The position numbers and the translations under genes are program-made. A stretch of 64,000 bases of DNA from Gordius sp. MW1. Taxonomy: Eukaryota; Nematomorpha; Gordioida; Gordea; Gordiidae. Shown one piece after another: positions 50,699 through 62,462 of this stretch (positions are counted from its first letter, which is position 1; each line of letters opens with the position of its first letter). The DNA is taken from NCBI GenBank assembly GCA_964036665.1, contig OZ038530.1:19552001-19616000 (forward strand), given 5' to 3'. The notes below the pieces were generated by a model. The model searched no databases. It was not told where the DNA came from and saw only the letters and a program-made list of their open reading frames with translations.

Positions 50699-51648
50699 AC
50701 GGCTACCCACATGAAAAAGAGCTTAAGAGTATTTTTTATATATAGGATTGCCCACTTCCGGCCAAACTTTAAATAAATGGGAGTAAGAGGGGGGGGAGGA
50801 TAGGGCAAAAAATTTAGTATGAAGCGAACTGCTCGTTCAGACTGTTCGTTGTTTATGTTATACATTATACGTACGTTTGATGTGATGATGATAGCCTGGG
50901 AAAATGCTTAAGCGCCAAAAGCATTGCTAAAAGATTATTATATTTATAACGATTTCTTTTCTATCCTTTCGCAATAAACCCATTTTTTGGTTGGCTTAAA
51001 TATTGCATTAAACAGCTGTTTTTGACCCATCCGAACCATTATGATTTTGACAAAAAAATACGAATTTAATTCGCAAATCGTTCTGCAAAATTTTATTCAA
51101 TTTGGTGTTTTGTCGTTTTGGGCTTAAAACTACTAAGTTTACTTTTATATAAAAACAGAAGTGAACGTGTCCCAGGGGTGGTCTTATTAAAAAATGTAAT
51201 GAAAAATTTTACGATTTCCTAAAGCGTTGAATAAAATAGAGGTACACACATTTTCTTTGTACATATCAAGAGCCCTTTAAATGTTGGCTATGTTATGTAT
51301 TCTAAATGGCACTGTTTTACTTATCCCATATATACCTAAGGCCACATTTTTCAAATAATTAAAATGCAAATAAAATTTATTTTCTCAAACTAATTTTATA
51401 ACTTGGCCCAAAAGGAAATTAAAATTTACTTTTCAAGTATCAACAAATTTGTGCGATGTTATTTGGATTGGATTCACCCAATCTTGTGGTGTGGCTAATG
51501 TTTATAAGGATATTAAATTCGAAACTAAGTTTTAGTTAAATAAAATTGCAACTTCAAACAATATCATATGGTAATTAAAATGGCATAAAACTGCGCCCCT
51601 TTAAGATTGTTATGTTATTTAATTATTGCTATGCAATTTATGGGCTCG

Positions 51649-51811
51649 CATGGGTGTAGCCAGCATTAGATTAGAGGGAGCAATAATGATTTAGGGAGAG
51701 ACAAAATGATTATTTTTTTAAATTTTAGACATCATTATAATAAATTTCAACAAATTTTTTGGATTTAAAGGGGTAGCGGCTTCCTGCCCCGCCCCCTTGG
51801 CTACGCCCATG
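51649..51811. mobile_element. hAT MITE, CATGGGCGTAGCC family, nested in another repeat
   Basis: 163 bp, left end CATGGGTGTAGCCAGC, right end GGCTACGCCCATG, exact 8-bp target duplication TGGGCTCG. It interrupts a copy of the hairpin motif repeat (TATTGCTATGCAATTTATGG at 51624), whose GGGCTCGTTTTTGG continuation resumes right after the element. This shows the insertion directly. Confidence 0.93.
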
Positions 51812-52426
51812 TGGGCTCGTTTTTGGTTGTTCGTGCGTCCGTCCTGTATTAATGTTTTTATGTTGAAATTGGCAATTCATATATATTTATTTATGATTAT
51901 AATTTCAGGTTAGGTTTATAAAAATGAGAAGACTTGAAATTCGTTATTGTAAATCGCATTGGCTTAAATGGTCTAACGCTCAAAATATCTACAACCAATC
52001 AAAATGTAGTTCGATTTTGCAAAGCAAAGCATGCTAATATAACTAGTTTTATATTTATTCATGTTATAAACGCTTTATAAGGTTGCATAAATTTATATTA
52101 TGCATATAATATATGAAGCTTAAGTTTTTTATTGCTGCCTCTCTCTATATACTTTCTTTCATAATTTATATTAAATGCTTTATAATAACAATAAGTTAAT
52201 ATTAATTTACAATATTTAATATTATGTAATGATAAATTTTAATTTTTGTGCAGTATATATGAATTGTGCAATAGACGAGTTGAATATAAATCGTTCTAAA
52301 TATATTTTAATTTATTTTGATTTAAAGACCAGAATTTTAAACATATCAAGTATTATTGTAGGAGCGTTCTTTTAATAAGTTCCTTTTTAAAATAAACGCT
52401 ATGAACTAGACTTTTATAAATTTATG

Positions 52427-52432
52427 TTTATT
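52427..52432 (-). promoter_or_regulatory. Candidate polyadenylation signal of the unknown gene
   Basis: AATAAA on the minus strand, about 54 nt past the stop codon at 52486-52488. Confidence 0.4.
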
Positions 52433-52485
52433 AAATAGCGAGAAAAAACATTAAAATGTTTATAAGTAAATTTGCTGATTTATTG

Positions 52486-55400
52486 TTATTTTCCCTTGGT
52501 AACATTGACTTTCTTCGGTGCTTGAATTTCTGCATTATTAACTTTGTGCTTTAAATTACTCTTATTACCAATTTCTGTGGCCTTGCCCATAATGTCTATT
52601 TTTTCCTTACTTGAAAGAGTCGGATGATTTGGCAATTGAAATTTCGTCTGAATTCCTTTAACCTTGCCATCTAAATCCTTATTGACATCCAGTTTAGGTA
52701 TGGAATCATTAGCTTTAGTAGGTAACTCTTTTAAATTTTTGTTTGAACCTTGCTGCTCAAGATTTTTGTTTTTATTTAGATCAACGTTTGTTACAGAAGG
52801 TGCATCGGATGCGGTTTTATCCGTTAGATTACTAGTCATGGAAGGGCTACTTACCACAATAGATGGAGTTGTACGAGGTAAAGATGGTTTAATCTTATTC
52901 AAATCCGTGCTTTTGGCTATTGGTTTAGAATTAACCGTGTTGCCAGAAGATGTAGATACTACCTCTTTTATCGGTGCACCTTGGTCTGATTTAACATCTT
53001 TAATATAATAAAATCTATGTATTAGCAATATAAATTCAATTGAAACTACCCCCTTAATCTTAATATAAAAAGCCCACAAATTAACGTGGGTGCAAAGTAA
53101 GATTCTCTCAATTTGTGTTATAATTTTTTAAGTTTACCCTAATAAAACTTTAAGATTTACTTTTAACACTGATAGTCCTTTAAGATTCAGTTTTACCTGG
53201 AAGTCGCATTTTTTATAAAAAAAAATTAAGCTCCTTTGCCCTTACACTATTTCAAAGTGAATATGATCCATTTCATATGTATTAACTTCAATCAACGAAC
53301 TTTCATTATCCTCATCTAATTATATGTCTAATTATTTTATTATCTTTAACTCTTCTAATTTATCAAAGCTGAGTGATATGATATAGCTAAAAATATACTA
53401 TGACAGGAATATTTCGATTAGCAATTCATACAAGTCGCTCAGGCGCGTAGCCAAGGGGGAGCGGGACTTTTTTACCCCCTCGACCAAAATTTGGAAATTT
53501 TTTTGAAGGTCCATGTCCTTTTTTAAGGTATAAAAGCGATAGTAAATGCTCTGATTAATGAAGAGTTGAGATTTTTTTAAAGCTGGTTATATAGCGCCTT
53601 GAAGTTTCGCATATTGTACGTGAAGTTTATTTTTGTTACATTATAAATAAAAGTGTCAACTTGAGAACATCCCGGCTACGCGCCTGAACTCGCTTGTAAC
53701 CCATATAATTGGTCCATAACATAAATTTGTTGTGTATTTATACAACAGTATTTTTTATTTTAAATACCGTCTTGCATAATCAAATCATATAAAATTTGTG
53801 TCATTGTCGTTCATGTTAAAGTAGTGTTATTAAAAGGCTCGCCAGCGCACTGCTCAGTGTTTTGCTCGAGCACGCACATTCAGTTGTTTAATAAACGCGC
53901 ATAGCATGATCTGTGTATGCTCCTCGGTGCACGAGGCAGTACAGTAGCATATAAAATTGCTCGAGAGACGGAGTCGAATCCGCAAACTGAGCAGAAACTC
54001 GAGCAGATAGCATATTTAATAGAAGCATGCTACGAGTTCGTAACTTTAACCTTTTTTGAACAGTACACAAGAACTAGGCGCAAGTCCGAAGGACAAGATA
54101 CTAGCTCCAGAGGCGGAACTTCGATGGAAGTTTAGGCCGGAGCCCCAACGAAGCCTCTGGTCCCCATCCCCTACCACCTCTCCTGGGGCAAAGCCCTTGG
54201 TTGATTCTTATTTTATGATATACCAGGAGCATATCTACGAACTCAGAGCAATTGCTTCCATTAAATCTGCTATCTGCTCGAGTTCCTGCTCAGGCACTCT
54301 GCTCATTGCGTGAACAGTTCTTCGACTCATCCTCTTTAGCATTTTTATTTGCAAATGTACTGCCTCATGCATTAAATAGCATACACACATGCCATACGCT
54401 CTTATTAAGCAACTCAATAATCGACGAGTCTGGAGTTGAATAATTAAAAACAATTTGTGTGATAATTTGTTACAAAATAAAGTTTAAGAAAATATAAATG
54501 TTTGGTCACCTACCAATTAACTTAGCCGCTTCGCCAGGGGGTTTATCTTTACCCAACGTATTTTTGCCCTCTCCCTTTATTTTATCTTTATCAACTAGGG
54601 GCTTGTCTTGTATTTCCGCTTTTGGCTTTATTCCTACCTCATTCCCACCAATAATAGGATCCTTGTTTATTTTAGGAATGGAGCTGGAGCTAAAAATCGT
54701 AAGTTTTTGTTAGAATCGGCGAATAATATATATGATAAAATATATAAGGGAAGAGGTGGTCTTTGTACTGGTTTCAAATTATCAATTCTAACGCTAACCC
54801 TAAAGAATTTATGCTCGAATCCCTGAAACATTTAATTGGTCAACAATTATTAGGTGAATTACCTGTAATATGTTTTGAGTTTTTGAATTATTGGTAAGTT
54901 TAAATTTTTATATGCATATTGATTTTAAATCATTCAATTATCTCCCTTATAATGACGATGAAACAAAATGTTGCGAAATACCTTGTTGATGAGATGTCAG
55001 GGGAGCTAATATCAACTTTTGGATTTGCGCTCACTGTGTCTTTGTCATTTTTAAGTGAAGGCTTCTGATATTTTTCCTCGGAGGAAGCGTCGCTGTCAAT
55101 TAAGTCTTTAAAAGCACCATTTTAACATTGAATTAGAAAAAGATGGTTTTTAAAATTATAAAAACTAGAGTTGTTAAATTGCTAACTTTTTTCAACTCAA
55201 GCTACCATCTGCTCGAATTTCTGCTAGGCCCTCGAGCATTTTTATATGCTACTGTTCTGCCTAGTGCAGCGAACAGCGAGCACTTATTGTGCTAACGCGC
55301 ATATTAAGCAACTCAGTGTGCGTGCTCGCGTCTGGAGTTTGAAGAAAGTTAGCATTTTAACAACTCTAATAAAAACGCATCATGGATAGAACGAGTTACA

Positions 55401-58400
55401 ACAACCTAACTAATACCATTTATATAAATTACGAAAGTAATATGTCAGCTTAACTAAGATATATTCATCATTATTTAATTTATGTATTTTAAATATAATT
55501 AACCTGTATACATTTCTATTAATAAACAGTAATTAGGTTATTTTAATATTTATATTTTGTTAATTAGCATTATTTTAGTTAAATGTTTAACTGAGATTAC
55601 TTAAGGTATTTGAATCATCTGTGGGGTCACTATCGCTGGACATTGAGCTTATGTCATCTCCCCTCTTCTTTTTGATCTTCTTTTTAGATTTTTTTTTCTT
55701 CGGTTTGGTTTTTCGCTTGCTACTTTTCCCATCCTTCCCTGGTTTACTTATTTTTTTCAATTTTTTAACTGGTTGAGTATATGATGAGTACGTAGGACTT
55801 GTCAGGCCATTTACTAGCAAAGGGTATTCCACATTAGTCTCAATAATTCTCTTAACTTCACTCATCCTGAGCGGATGATATGGCTGTCTAAACTCAGATC
55901 AAAATTATTTAAAACTTGATTTATCAATTTAAAAAGATTTATCAGGATGTAAATCATTAAACTAAATGAACAGAATTAAAGACATATTTTAAATCCAACA
56001 GAGTTCTTTAAGTTATTTTCACGCCACCTTGTCCTACTTATCCAGCCTTATAATTGATTTCATTTTTAACCCATCTCTTTACTTAGACTTACCTGTCACG
56101 AAACTAGCATCCTACTAGCAATTATTCTCAAACTGTATATACTAAATTAATGTTATATTGATGGATTATCTAATTACACAGGTCTACAAAAAAAAATCCC
56201 GCTCTCTAACCTATAATTATGATAGAGAATTTTGCTAATTATAAATGTGATTAAGTTTTTTCCAAAACCTCCCGTTTTTAAGATAAACGAGGTTGAAGGT
56301 GCAAAAAATGCCCATTTTACCCCTTTTTGAGGCTCAATAGCCACGAAATTTTTAATTTATATCAATAAATATTAATTAATTCTTGTAGATTAAAGTTTCA
56401 TCTATACGTCCATTATTTTATTTTTTTATATCATCCTTAAATTTAAATTTATACTAAATGCGTAACCCCTTCTCCTTATCAAAATTCGTCCCACGATGTC
56501 TGGTAAAGGAGTACATTAGAGTTCATACTGCGTACGCGATGTTTACTAACACTTATCTCTCTCCCTTCACCTAATCTCCTCTCTTTCTCCTCCACTCCCG
56601 CCCCCTTCATGTGTGCTTGAATAGATATTTGGGCGGGAGTGGAAGAGATGGGGAAAGGGAGAGATTGATGTGTTAGTAAACAGCGCGTGTGTAGTATGAA
56701 CTCCAATGTACTCCTGTTTCCAGACCTAGCGGGGCGAATTTTAATAAGGGGAAGGGGTTTACGTAAACGCAAATAAATTTAAATATAAGGTTGATATAAA
56801 AAAAATAAAATAATGGACGTATAAATGAAACTTTAATCTACAGGAATAAATTAATATTTTTTGATATAAATTAAAATTTTTCGTGGCTATTGAGCCTCAA
56901 AAAGGAAATGGGCATTTTTTGCACCTTCAACCTCGGTTAATTAAAAAACGGGAGGTTTTGGAAAAAAACTAAAAACACATTATTAATCAGCGCAAAATTC
57001 TCTATCAGAATTATAGGTTAGATAAAGGGATGGAACAACAAAGTCAATATTTGTAGAGCTGTGTTATATGCGTCTTTATTTGTAATATGTGGGGGGGGGG
57101 GCATTATGTAAATTTCTATGCAATGACAGAGTATAATCCTTAACCAAATCAAACACGCCCCCTAACCGCGGTTTAAACAACCTGTGCTATTTGTATCAGG
57201 TTGTGGTATAAAGGCTTGTCTAGAATTCAAGAATTTACTGAAAATAGTTCCAATTTTAGAAAAAAACACAAATACACTAATAAAAACTTATTTAACTTCG
57301 GCCAATTGTTAATTTCAAAACATCCTACATGTTTAATATTCGATGTATTCGTAGTCATTTTAGGACTTTAATAGCTATTTGAGATCCTTAATAAGTTATC
57401 TACCATAGTTAGACCCAAAATTGTTTTTCAAATTGCTATTTAATTATAACTTAAGCAACATAGTTACACTTACCCTAAATCGTTTGCATAGATTTCGTTT
57501 CTCCAATCGTTTGGACCATTCATTTGGGACAATATCTGATCAACATATAAATCGGGGTTGTCAAAATCGATCGGCGTAACGGTAGAGCGATTGTTATCCA
57601 GGTTTTGGCGGCCATCTTGAAAACAAAAACGACTAGTTAAGCTACCTGGGTTCGTTGAAGATCCAAAATCATGGAAAGTAGAAGTCGCTTCATCGCGCGT
57701 TTTAACTCTCCCAATCGACTGGACACTGACATTAGACTCCAAATATGGATTATCCCATTGCCAAGGGTTGTATCGGTGATTTTGTGTCAAGTTTTTTGCG
57801 ACAGCTTGACTACTACCGTAAGTAGACGAAGTAGAGGGAATGGATAAGGGTTTATAGCTGTTTCTGGGCAAGGGTGTAGCTAATTCTTCCCTCACGATTT
57901 GGTAAAATATACTCAAATGTCGAATGTAATTATCGTCAATCAATCGTTTACAATTAAAACAACTACCGCGCACATCAGAAACGATATCATCTGGCGTGAG
58001 ATGTCGTGTTTGATCATTTGTCAAGAACCTATCGAGGTGATCATCCTGTCTTAGATCTAAAGAGATATTAAAATTATTAGATTTGCACATTCTTTAACTC
58101 TATAGTCTGGCAGAAATAAAGTTTTGAGCAAAAAAATGGATCCTTTATAAAAGTTATAACCTTTTAAGTCTCACTCTCAGTAATTATATTTTCAAGATTA
58201 ATTAATATTTAATGGCCTCTAATATAAGTGAAACTGTAAAGGTCTACTATTATTTTAGAGTCAAATGCTAGAAAAATTGATATATATTTAACCAACTTAA
58301 TCTTTAATCTAATTGCCCCTAGATGCCAGTAATTAGAGTAAACTTATTCTCTAATTGCGACACATTATCTTGCTGAAGTCTTAATAAATTGTACGCAATA

Positions 58401-58878
58401 TCCAGAATGTTTGACTATTTTAGAAACAATTATATTTAAAATTCAATACTTAAAATTTATTAAATCTAACTTATCATAAGTACATACTTTTTAAGCAGTT
58501 TTAATTATGCCACCGTACTTTATTTCTTTATTGAATATATTATATGTTTTTAGTATTTTTATATAATATTGTTGGCAAAGATATTAAGATTCATTAATGT
58601 TCATCGGAGCTCTTTCATTATAAAAGAACTTAGCCAGGGAGGGGAAACTGCCCCTACATCCCAAAAAATTGTTAATTATATAATTATGCCGTTTAAGCTT
58701 TAAATTTTTTCAAAATATTTTTAGTGAGGTATTTAAAGAAAAAAAATATGCAGTAACCTTTATAATTTCTGACAATGGGTATGGAACCAAAGGATCTATT
58801 TGGTTGAGGCGAATAAAATGATTGATTTCCTGCTCTATTATATCCCCAATAATTCATTATATCTCCAAGTAAATCGTC
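52486..58878 (-). CDS. Unrecognised Ser/Lys-rich protein, six exons, 5' end not found
   Basis: Six minus-strand exons fit together in phase: 58758-58878, 57474-58056, 55601-55866, 54982-55105, 54514-54689, 52486-52997, coding 593 residues to a TAA stop. I do not recognise the family. In order it shows: an aromatic/Asn-rich start (DIMNYWGYNRAGNQSFY); a charged region with a CFNCKR pair of cysteines near residue 75; a Ser/Asn-rich stretch with NPWQWDNPY; acidic VDQILSQMNG; then after VEYPLLVNGLTSPTYSSYTQ a dense lysine block (KRKTKPKKKKSKKKIKKKR), an acidic/serine block (SSMSSDSDPTDDS), and a long disordered Lys/Asp/Pro tail to the end. The basic block suggests a nuclear protein. The third exon has an alternative: without splicing at 55601 it ends four codons later with its own stop, so a shorter form or a separate gene is possible. 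All five junctions agreeing in phase is the main evidence for one gene. Confidence 0.6.
53440..53686. mobile_element. hAT MITE, CAGGCGCGTAGCC family
   Basis: 247 bp, CAGGCGCGTAGCCAAGG on the left, CCCGGCTACGCGCCTG on the right; flanks aagtcgct and aactcgct (7 of 8). In an intron of the unknown gene. Its interior resembles the 7052 copy in reverse orientation. Confidence 0.82.
53830..54440. repeat. Diverged composite related to the GAGTTGTTAAATT MITE interior
   Basis: Contains several blocks also inside the 4696 and 55168 MITEs (CTCGAGCA, GCTCGAGT, TATGCTACTG-like, ATTAAGCAACTCA, GTCTGGAGTTGAA) in two orientations, with about 100 GC-richer bases in between (about 54080-54190). It looks like two inverted, rearranged copies. 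The short frames here are not convincing genes. Confidence 0.5.
55168..55366. mobile_element. MITE with GAGTTGTTAAATT termini, second copy
   Basis: 199 bp bounded by TA, termini GAGTTGTTAAATTGCTAAC and the complement, with the same interior as 4696-4893. In an intron of the unknown gene, 62 nt upstream of its fourth exon. Confidence 0.82.
56177..57063. mobile_element. Foldback element, arms about 430 bp
   Basis: The left half reads as the near complement of the right half over almost the whole 887 bp, meeting near 56620 at GGGCGGGAGTGGA-type sequence. Outer ends are CACAGGTCTACAAA and CACAGCTCTACAAA read inward; TTA precedes and follows. Lies in an intron of the unknown gene. A diverged sister is at 60714-61437. 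Confidence 0.82.
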
Positions 58879-59171
58879 CTATACAATCATGGAATGGGAA
58901 TGTGTCTGAAACTGCAACAAATTTTATACATTTATTGTAATGATAGGCAAAAACGTTTAAGATATTAGATTAACTCGTTGGGCCATATATATGGCAATGG
59001 CACACGTATATTATTATCAATAAATGATCAGGAAACCCCCCCACCCCATCAATTCTTTTTTTCATTATATAATCGGAATAAAGGATATAATACCCTATTT
59101 TTTCAATTTATTCGATATTTCCATTACACTTCTAGTCTATGATTACACTTAATACGGACCATTGCTGGTAC

Positions 59172-59631
59172 CATAGACTACATAGACTGCTCATCACGGT
59201 ATAAAATGTGTGTGTTTTTTTCCGCCATTTTGATGAACACTACCGTCCTATATCACATAATTGCATTTTGCGCTGTGCCGTTTTGTTCGAACAGGAGAGG
59301 TAAAGAAAAAAGGTTTTGATTTCATAAATAAGTAAGATATTACAAAATATATGATATTTTTAAAAAATTTATTATTGACACATTTCATAAAAATTAAAAA
59401 TGTAAAAATTGTAATGATATTAAATTTTTTTAAAAATATCATATATTTAGTAATATCTTACTTATTATGGAATCAAAACCTTTTTTCTTTACCTCCCCTG
59501 TTCGAAAAAAACGGCAGAGCGCAAAACGCCATTATGTGATATAGGACGGTATTGTTCATCAAAATGGCGGCAAATTTCACACACAATTTGCCATATGGAA
59601 TATATGACATGAGCAGTCTATGTAGTCTATG
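59172..59631. mobile_element. Foldback hAT element, CATAGACTACATAGACTGC family
   Basis: 460 bp forming an almost complete inverted repeat; ends CATAGACTACATAGACTGC and its complement. Exact 8-bp target duplication GCTGGTAC on both sides. The mirror-image frames seen here are artefacts of the palindrome. Confidence 0.9.
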
Positions 59632-60713
59632 GCTGGTACATGTATAATCTAGACAATCATTTCATTTTAGTATTAAGTTTTAACATCTATCAGGATAAAA
59701 TTAATTAAATTATCTTTTTTGAAATTATGATTAATTTTTATAAACACATAAATTTATATTAGTTTTTAGAATATCTTTGTTTTATATAAACAGCATGTGA
59801 TGCTTAATAAAATGCCAGTCGTCTAAATTTTTTAGAAAACTATTAATTAATAGATTTAATATGTTTGAAAAATATTAGTGTTTAAATGGGACAATTTATG
59901 TTAAAGTAAATTATTTAACGCTTTTAATCAGAGATTTTATGTAACTTACAGAAGGAAGGAAAGAGAATAGACGATTATAAGCAAGTTAATTAATTAAAGT
60001 AAATATAAGTGATTGTTGCTCTGAGTTCGTTGTCATTAACTTCTAGATAATCGTTAACATTTTATTTTAGGGGAAAAATGATGGCTTTAAAAAAACTGAA
60101 AAGTTGGTCAAATGCTTCTATATTTTTTAATCTCCTATATTTATTACACCGACAAATTAAACAGATACTAAAAGTTCTTAGAAACTATTTTAGTATTTAA
60201 ATAAAACACAGGGATTTATTATAGTAGTATCGGGCCGTTTTAAGAAAGTCGATTTTTCTGAACAACGTTTGGCCTCAAAATTGGCTTGTTTGGCCTGATT
60301 TAATAAAAACTCCTGAAATCTAACGATTGATTCATTAAATCTTTTGACATTTTATTTGACCATTCATAATTATCATAATAACAAATCATGAATGATATAT
60401 TAGTTACCATTTCATTCACGTGTGTGGCAGACAGGTTCCACAATGATTATTTATGGAGCGTATTAGCTGTGCCCATTTGTATGTCACCAATACTTTAGCA
60501 GCATGTATATGTATTGCTTCTTAGTTAAAAATACTATTTAAATTATTTTTATTGGAGATCAATATGAAAACTATCTCCTGATTTTCTTTTTGCTTGCATT
60601 AGACATTTAATTATATTTCGTTATTAAAAATATATGCTATCGTTTAAAAGGTATTTCTTGTATAATCAATCTACATACCCTAGTAGTGACTAAATGAAAT
60701 GATTTCTCTAATA

Positions 60714-61437
60714 CCAAAGGTCTACAAAGCATCTTGAAATCGGACCTATAATTCTGATAGGGAATTTTGCGCTGAACGATAATGTATTTCTCCAAAACTT
60801 ACAGTGTTTTAGATAAATGTGGTTGAAGATGCAAAAATTGCGTTTACGTGAACCCCTTCCCCTTATCAAAATTCGTCCCCCTAAGTTTGGAAATTGGAAT
60901 ACAATTGAGTACATACTAAATACTACATATGCGATGTTTACTAACACATTACTCCCCCCCCCCCCCTTCCCCCCTTATTTCTCCCTCTCTTCCACTCCCG
61001 CCCTCATATTTATCCAAGCAAACATGAATGGGGCGGGAGTGGTGGAGAAAGAAAGGAGAGTAGGTGAAGGTATAGAGGGATGCATTAGTAAACATCGCGT
61101 ACGTAGTATGTACTTAAAATACTCCGTTTTCAGACAAAGTAGGACGAATTTTGCAAAAGGGAAGGGGTTTAGGTATACACAAATAAATTTATAGATGTGA
61201 AGCAATAATATTAAAATAATGCACCTTGAAATTTTGATTTACAATATTTTTTAGTATAAATTAAAAATGCCGTGGATAGCCTCAAACAAGGTTAAAGTGG
61301 TCATTTTTTTCATCTTCAACTTCGTTTATCTAGAAAACTTGAAGTTTTGGAAAAAAAACTTATTCAATGCATTCTCGATCAGAATTATTGTTCTGAATGC
61401 GAGGTGGAATTACAAAGTCAATAATTTTAGACCTGTG
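60714..61437. mobile_element. Foldback element, sister of 56177-57063
   Basis: Inverted arms of about 330-350 bp sharing GGTCTACAAA ends, CCCCTTCCCCTTATCAAAATTC, GCGATGTTTACTAACAC and CCACTCCCGCCC blocks with 56177-57063. Arms are more diverged and the centre contains a C-run. Confidence 0.78.
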
Positions 61438-62017
61438 TATTTGACATTTATAAGTGTCTCATCATTAACAAAAAAATAATTAAGTCTCATAATTAAAATG
61501 GCCACATATAATTAGGATTGACGTATAATTTTTCGGACATCTGTATGTTTATTTCTAGACTAACTCTATAGTATTTTTGAAAATAACTGGGGTGGTATTT
61601 ATAGGCATACAACATATATTTTTATTTATACTTAAAGTTATTATGAAAAGGGGGCTCGATTTACGACGGGTGGTAACCGCTAATTAAATAATAATAAATC
61701 TAATTTAGATGCCATCTAGGAAAATCTTTAAATTATAGATTTGGCTAAATTTCTCTTTTAGCACGTGATTTAAAATAATAACAGACATATAACGCTTATT
61801 GGATCTCATCAGTATGCCATAGTTAATTTTTTAGTCACATACTAATCGAGATAAATATATATTAGGCCAAATTAGATTGAGTTGACGTTTATGGTGGTTA
61901 AGGATAAAAGTCCATAGCCCGCAAAATTGTCTCTTCAATTACAATTTTATAATGTAATATTTAAATAAAGTTTTAAACCGATTTCGGTTTGGGTCTTATG
62001 AAGAGGTCGTACATAAT

Positions 62018-62462
62018 CATAGACTAGATAGACTGCTCATGCCATATGTTGCATATAGTTAATTGTGCAAATTTTCCTCCATTTTGAAGAGTGCAATTGG
62101 TGTATTTTAACCATGTAATTTTGTCCTATAACAGTCAATTTACCTTCCTAACTAGTTTATAAATTAAAACGAACGTCAATAAAGTAATATTATACAAAAT
62201 ATTGATGGCGCTATATTATTAGACAAACTTTAATCGCAGTTTTTACATTTTTAATTTCTATGTATTGTGTAAATGATATTTATTTTAAAATGCTGTTTTT
62301 GATATCCACTTTATTCAATATTTTTTATTTACCTTTTTAAGGATATTTTATTTGCGAAAATTACTAATTTCTATATGATCACCACTTTACCATGTTAACA
62401 TCAAAATGGTTGAAAAAAGGGTACACATTTTGTGCGTTGATGAGCAGTCTATCAAGTCTATG
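62018..62462. mobile_element. Foldback hAT element, CATAGACTAGATAGACTGC family
   Basis: 445 bp, ends CATAGACTAGATAGACTGC and ATGAGCAGTCTATCAAGTC-type complement, exact 8-bp target duplication TACATAAT. The termini match 59172-59631, but the arms are much more diverged than in that copy. Confidence 0.88.

Larger units (their letters stand above)
49368..52485. other. Region upstream of cyclin D, downstream of the unknown gene
   Basis: Presumably contains the cyclin D promoter just above 49367; no TATA box or defined promoter can be called with confidence. Otherwise AT-rich DNA, a G-run near 50454-50471, and two hAT MITEs listed separately. Confidence 0.45.

Noticed and set aside
53888-54453. 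Cluster of 60-85 codon frames on both strands
   Set aside because: They lie in a rearranged repeat related to the GAGTTGTTAAATT MITE and have no coherent protein signal.
55587-55600. Stop codon four codons past the 55601 donor as the gene's true end
   Set aside because: Kept only as an alternative: splicing at GTAATC joins four-exon coding text downstream in perfect phase, which favours a longer gene.
56479-56772. 97-codon minus frame and related frames at 60817-61205
   Set aside because: Inside foldback elements; present in mirrored form on both strands and not conserved between the sister copies.
59248-59539. Similar frames on opposite strands with shared KNLLLTHFIK-like text
   Set aside because: Mirror images produced by the foldback element at 59172-59631.
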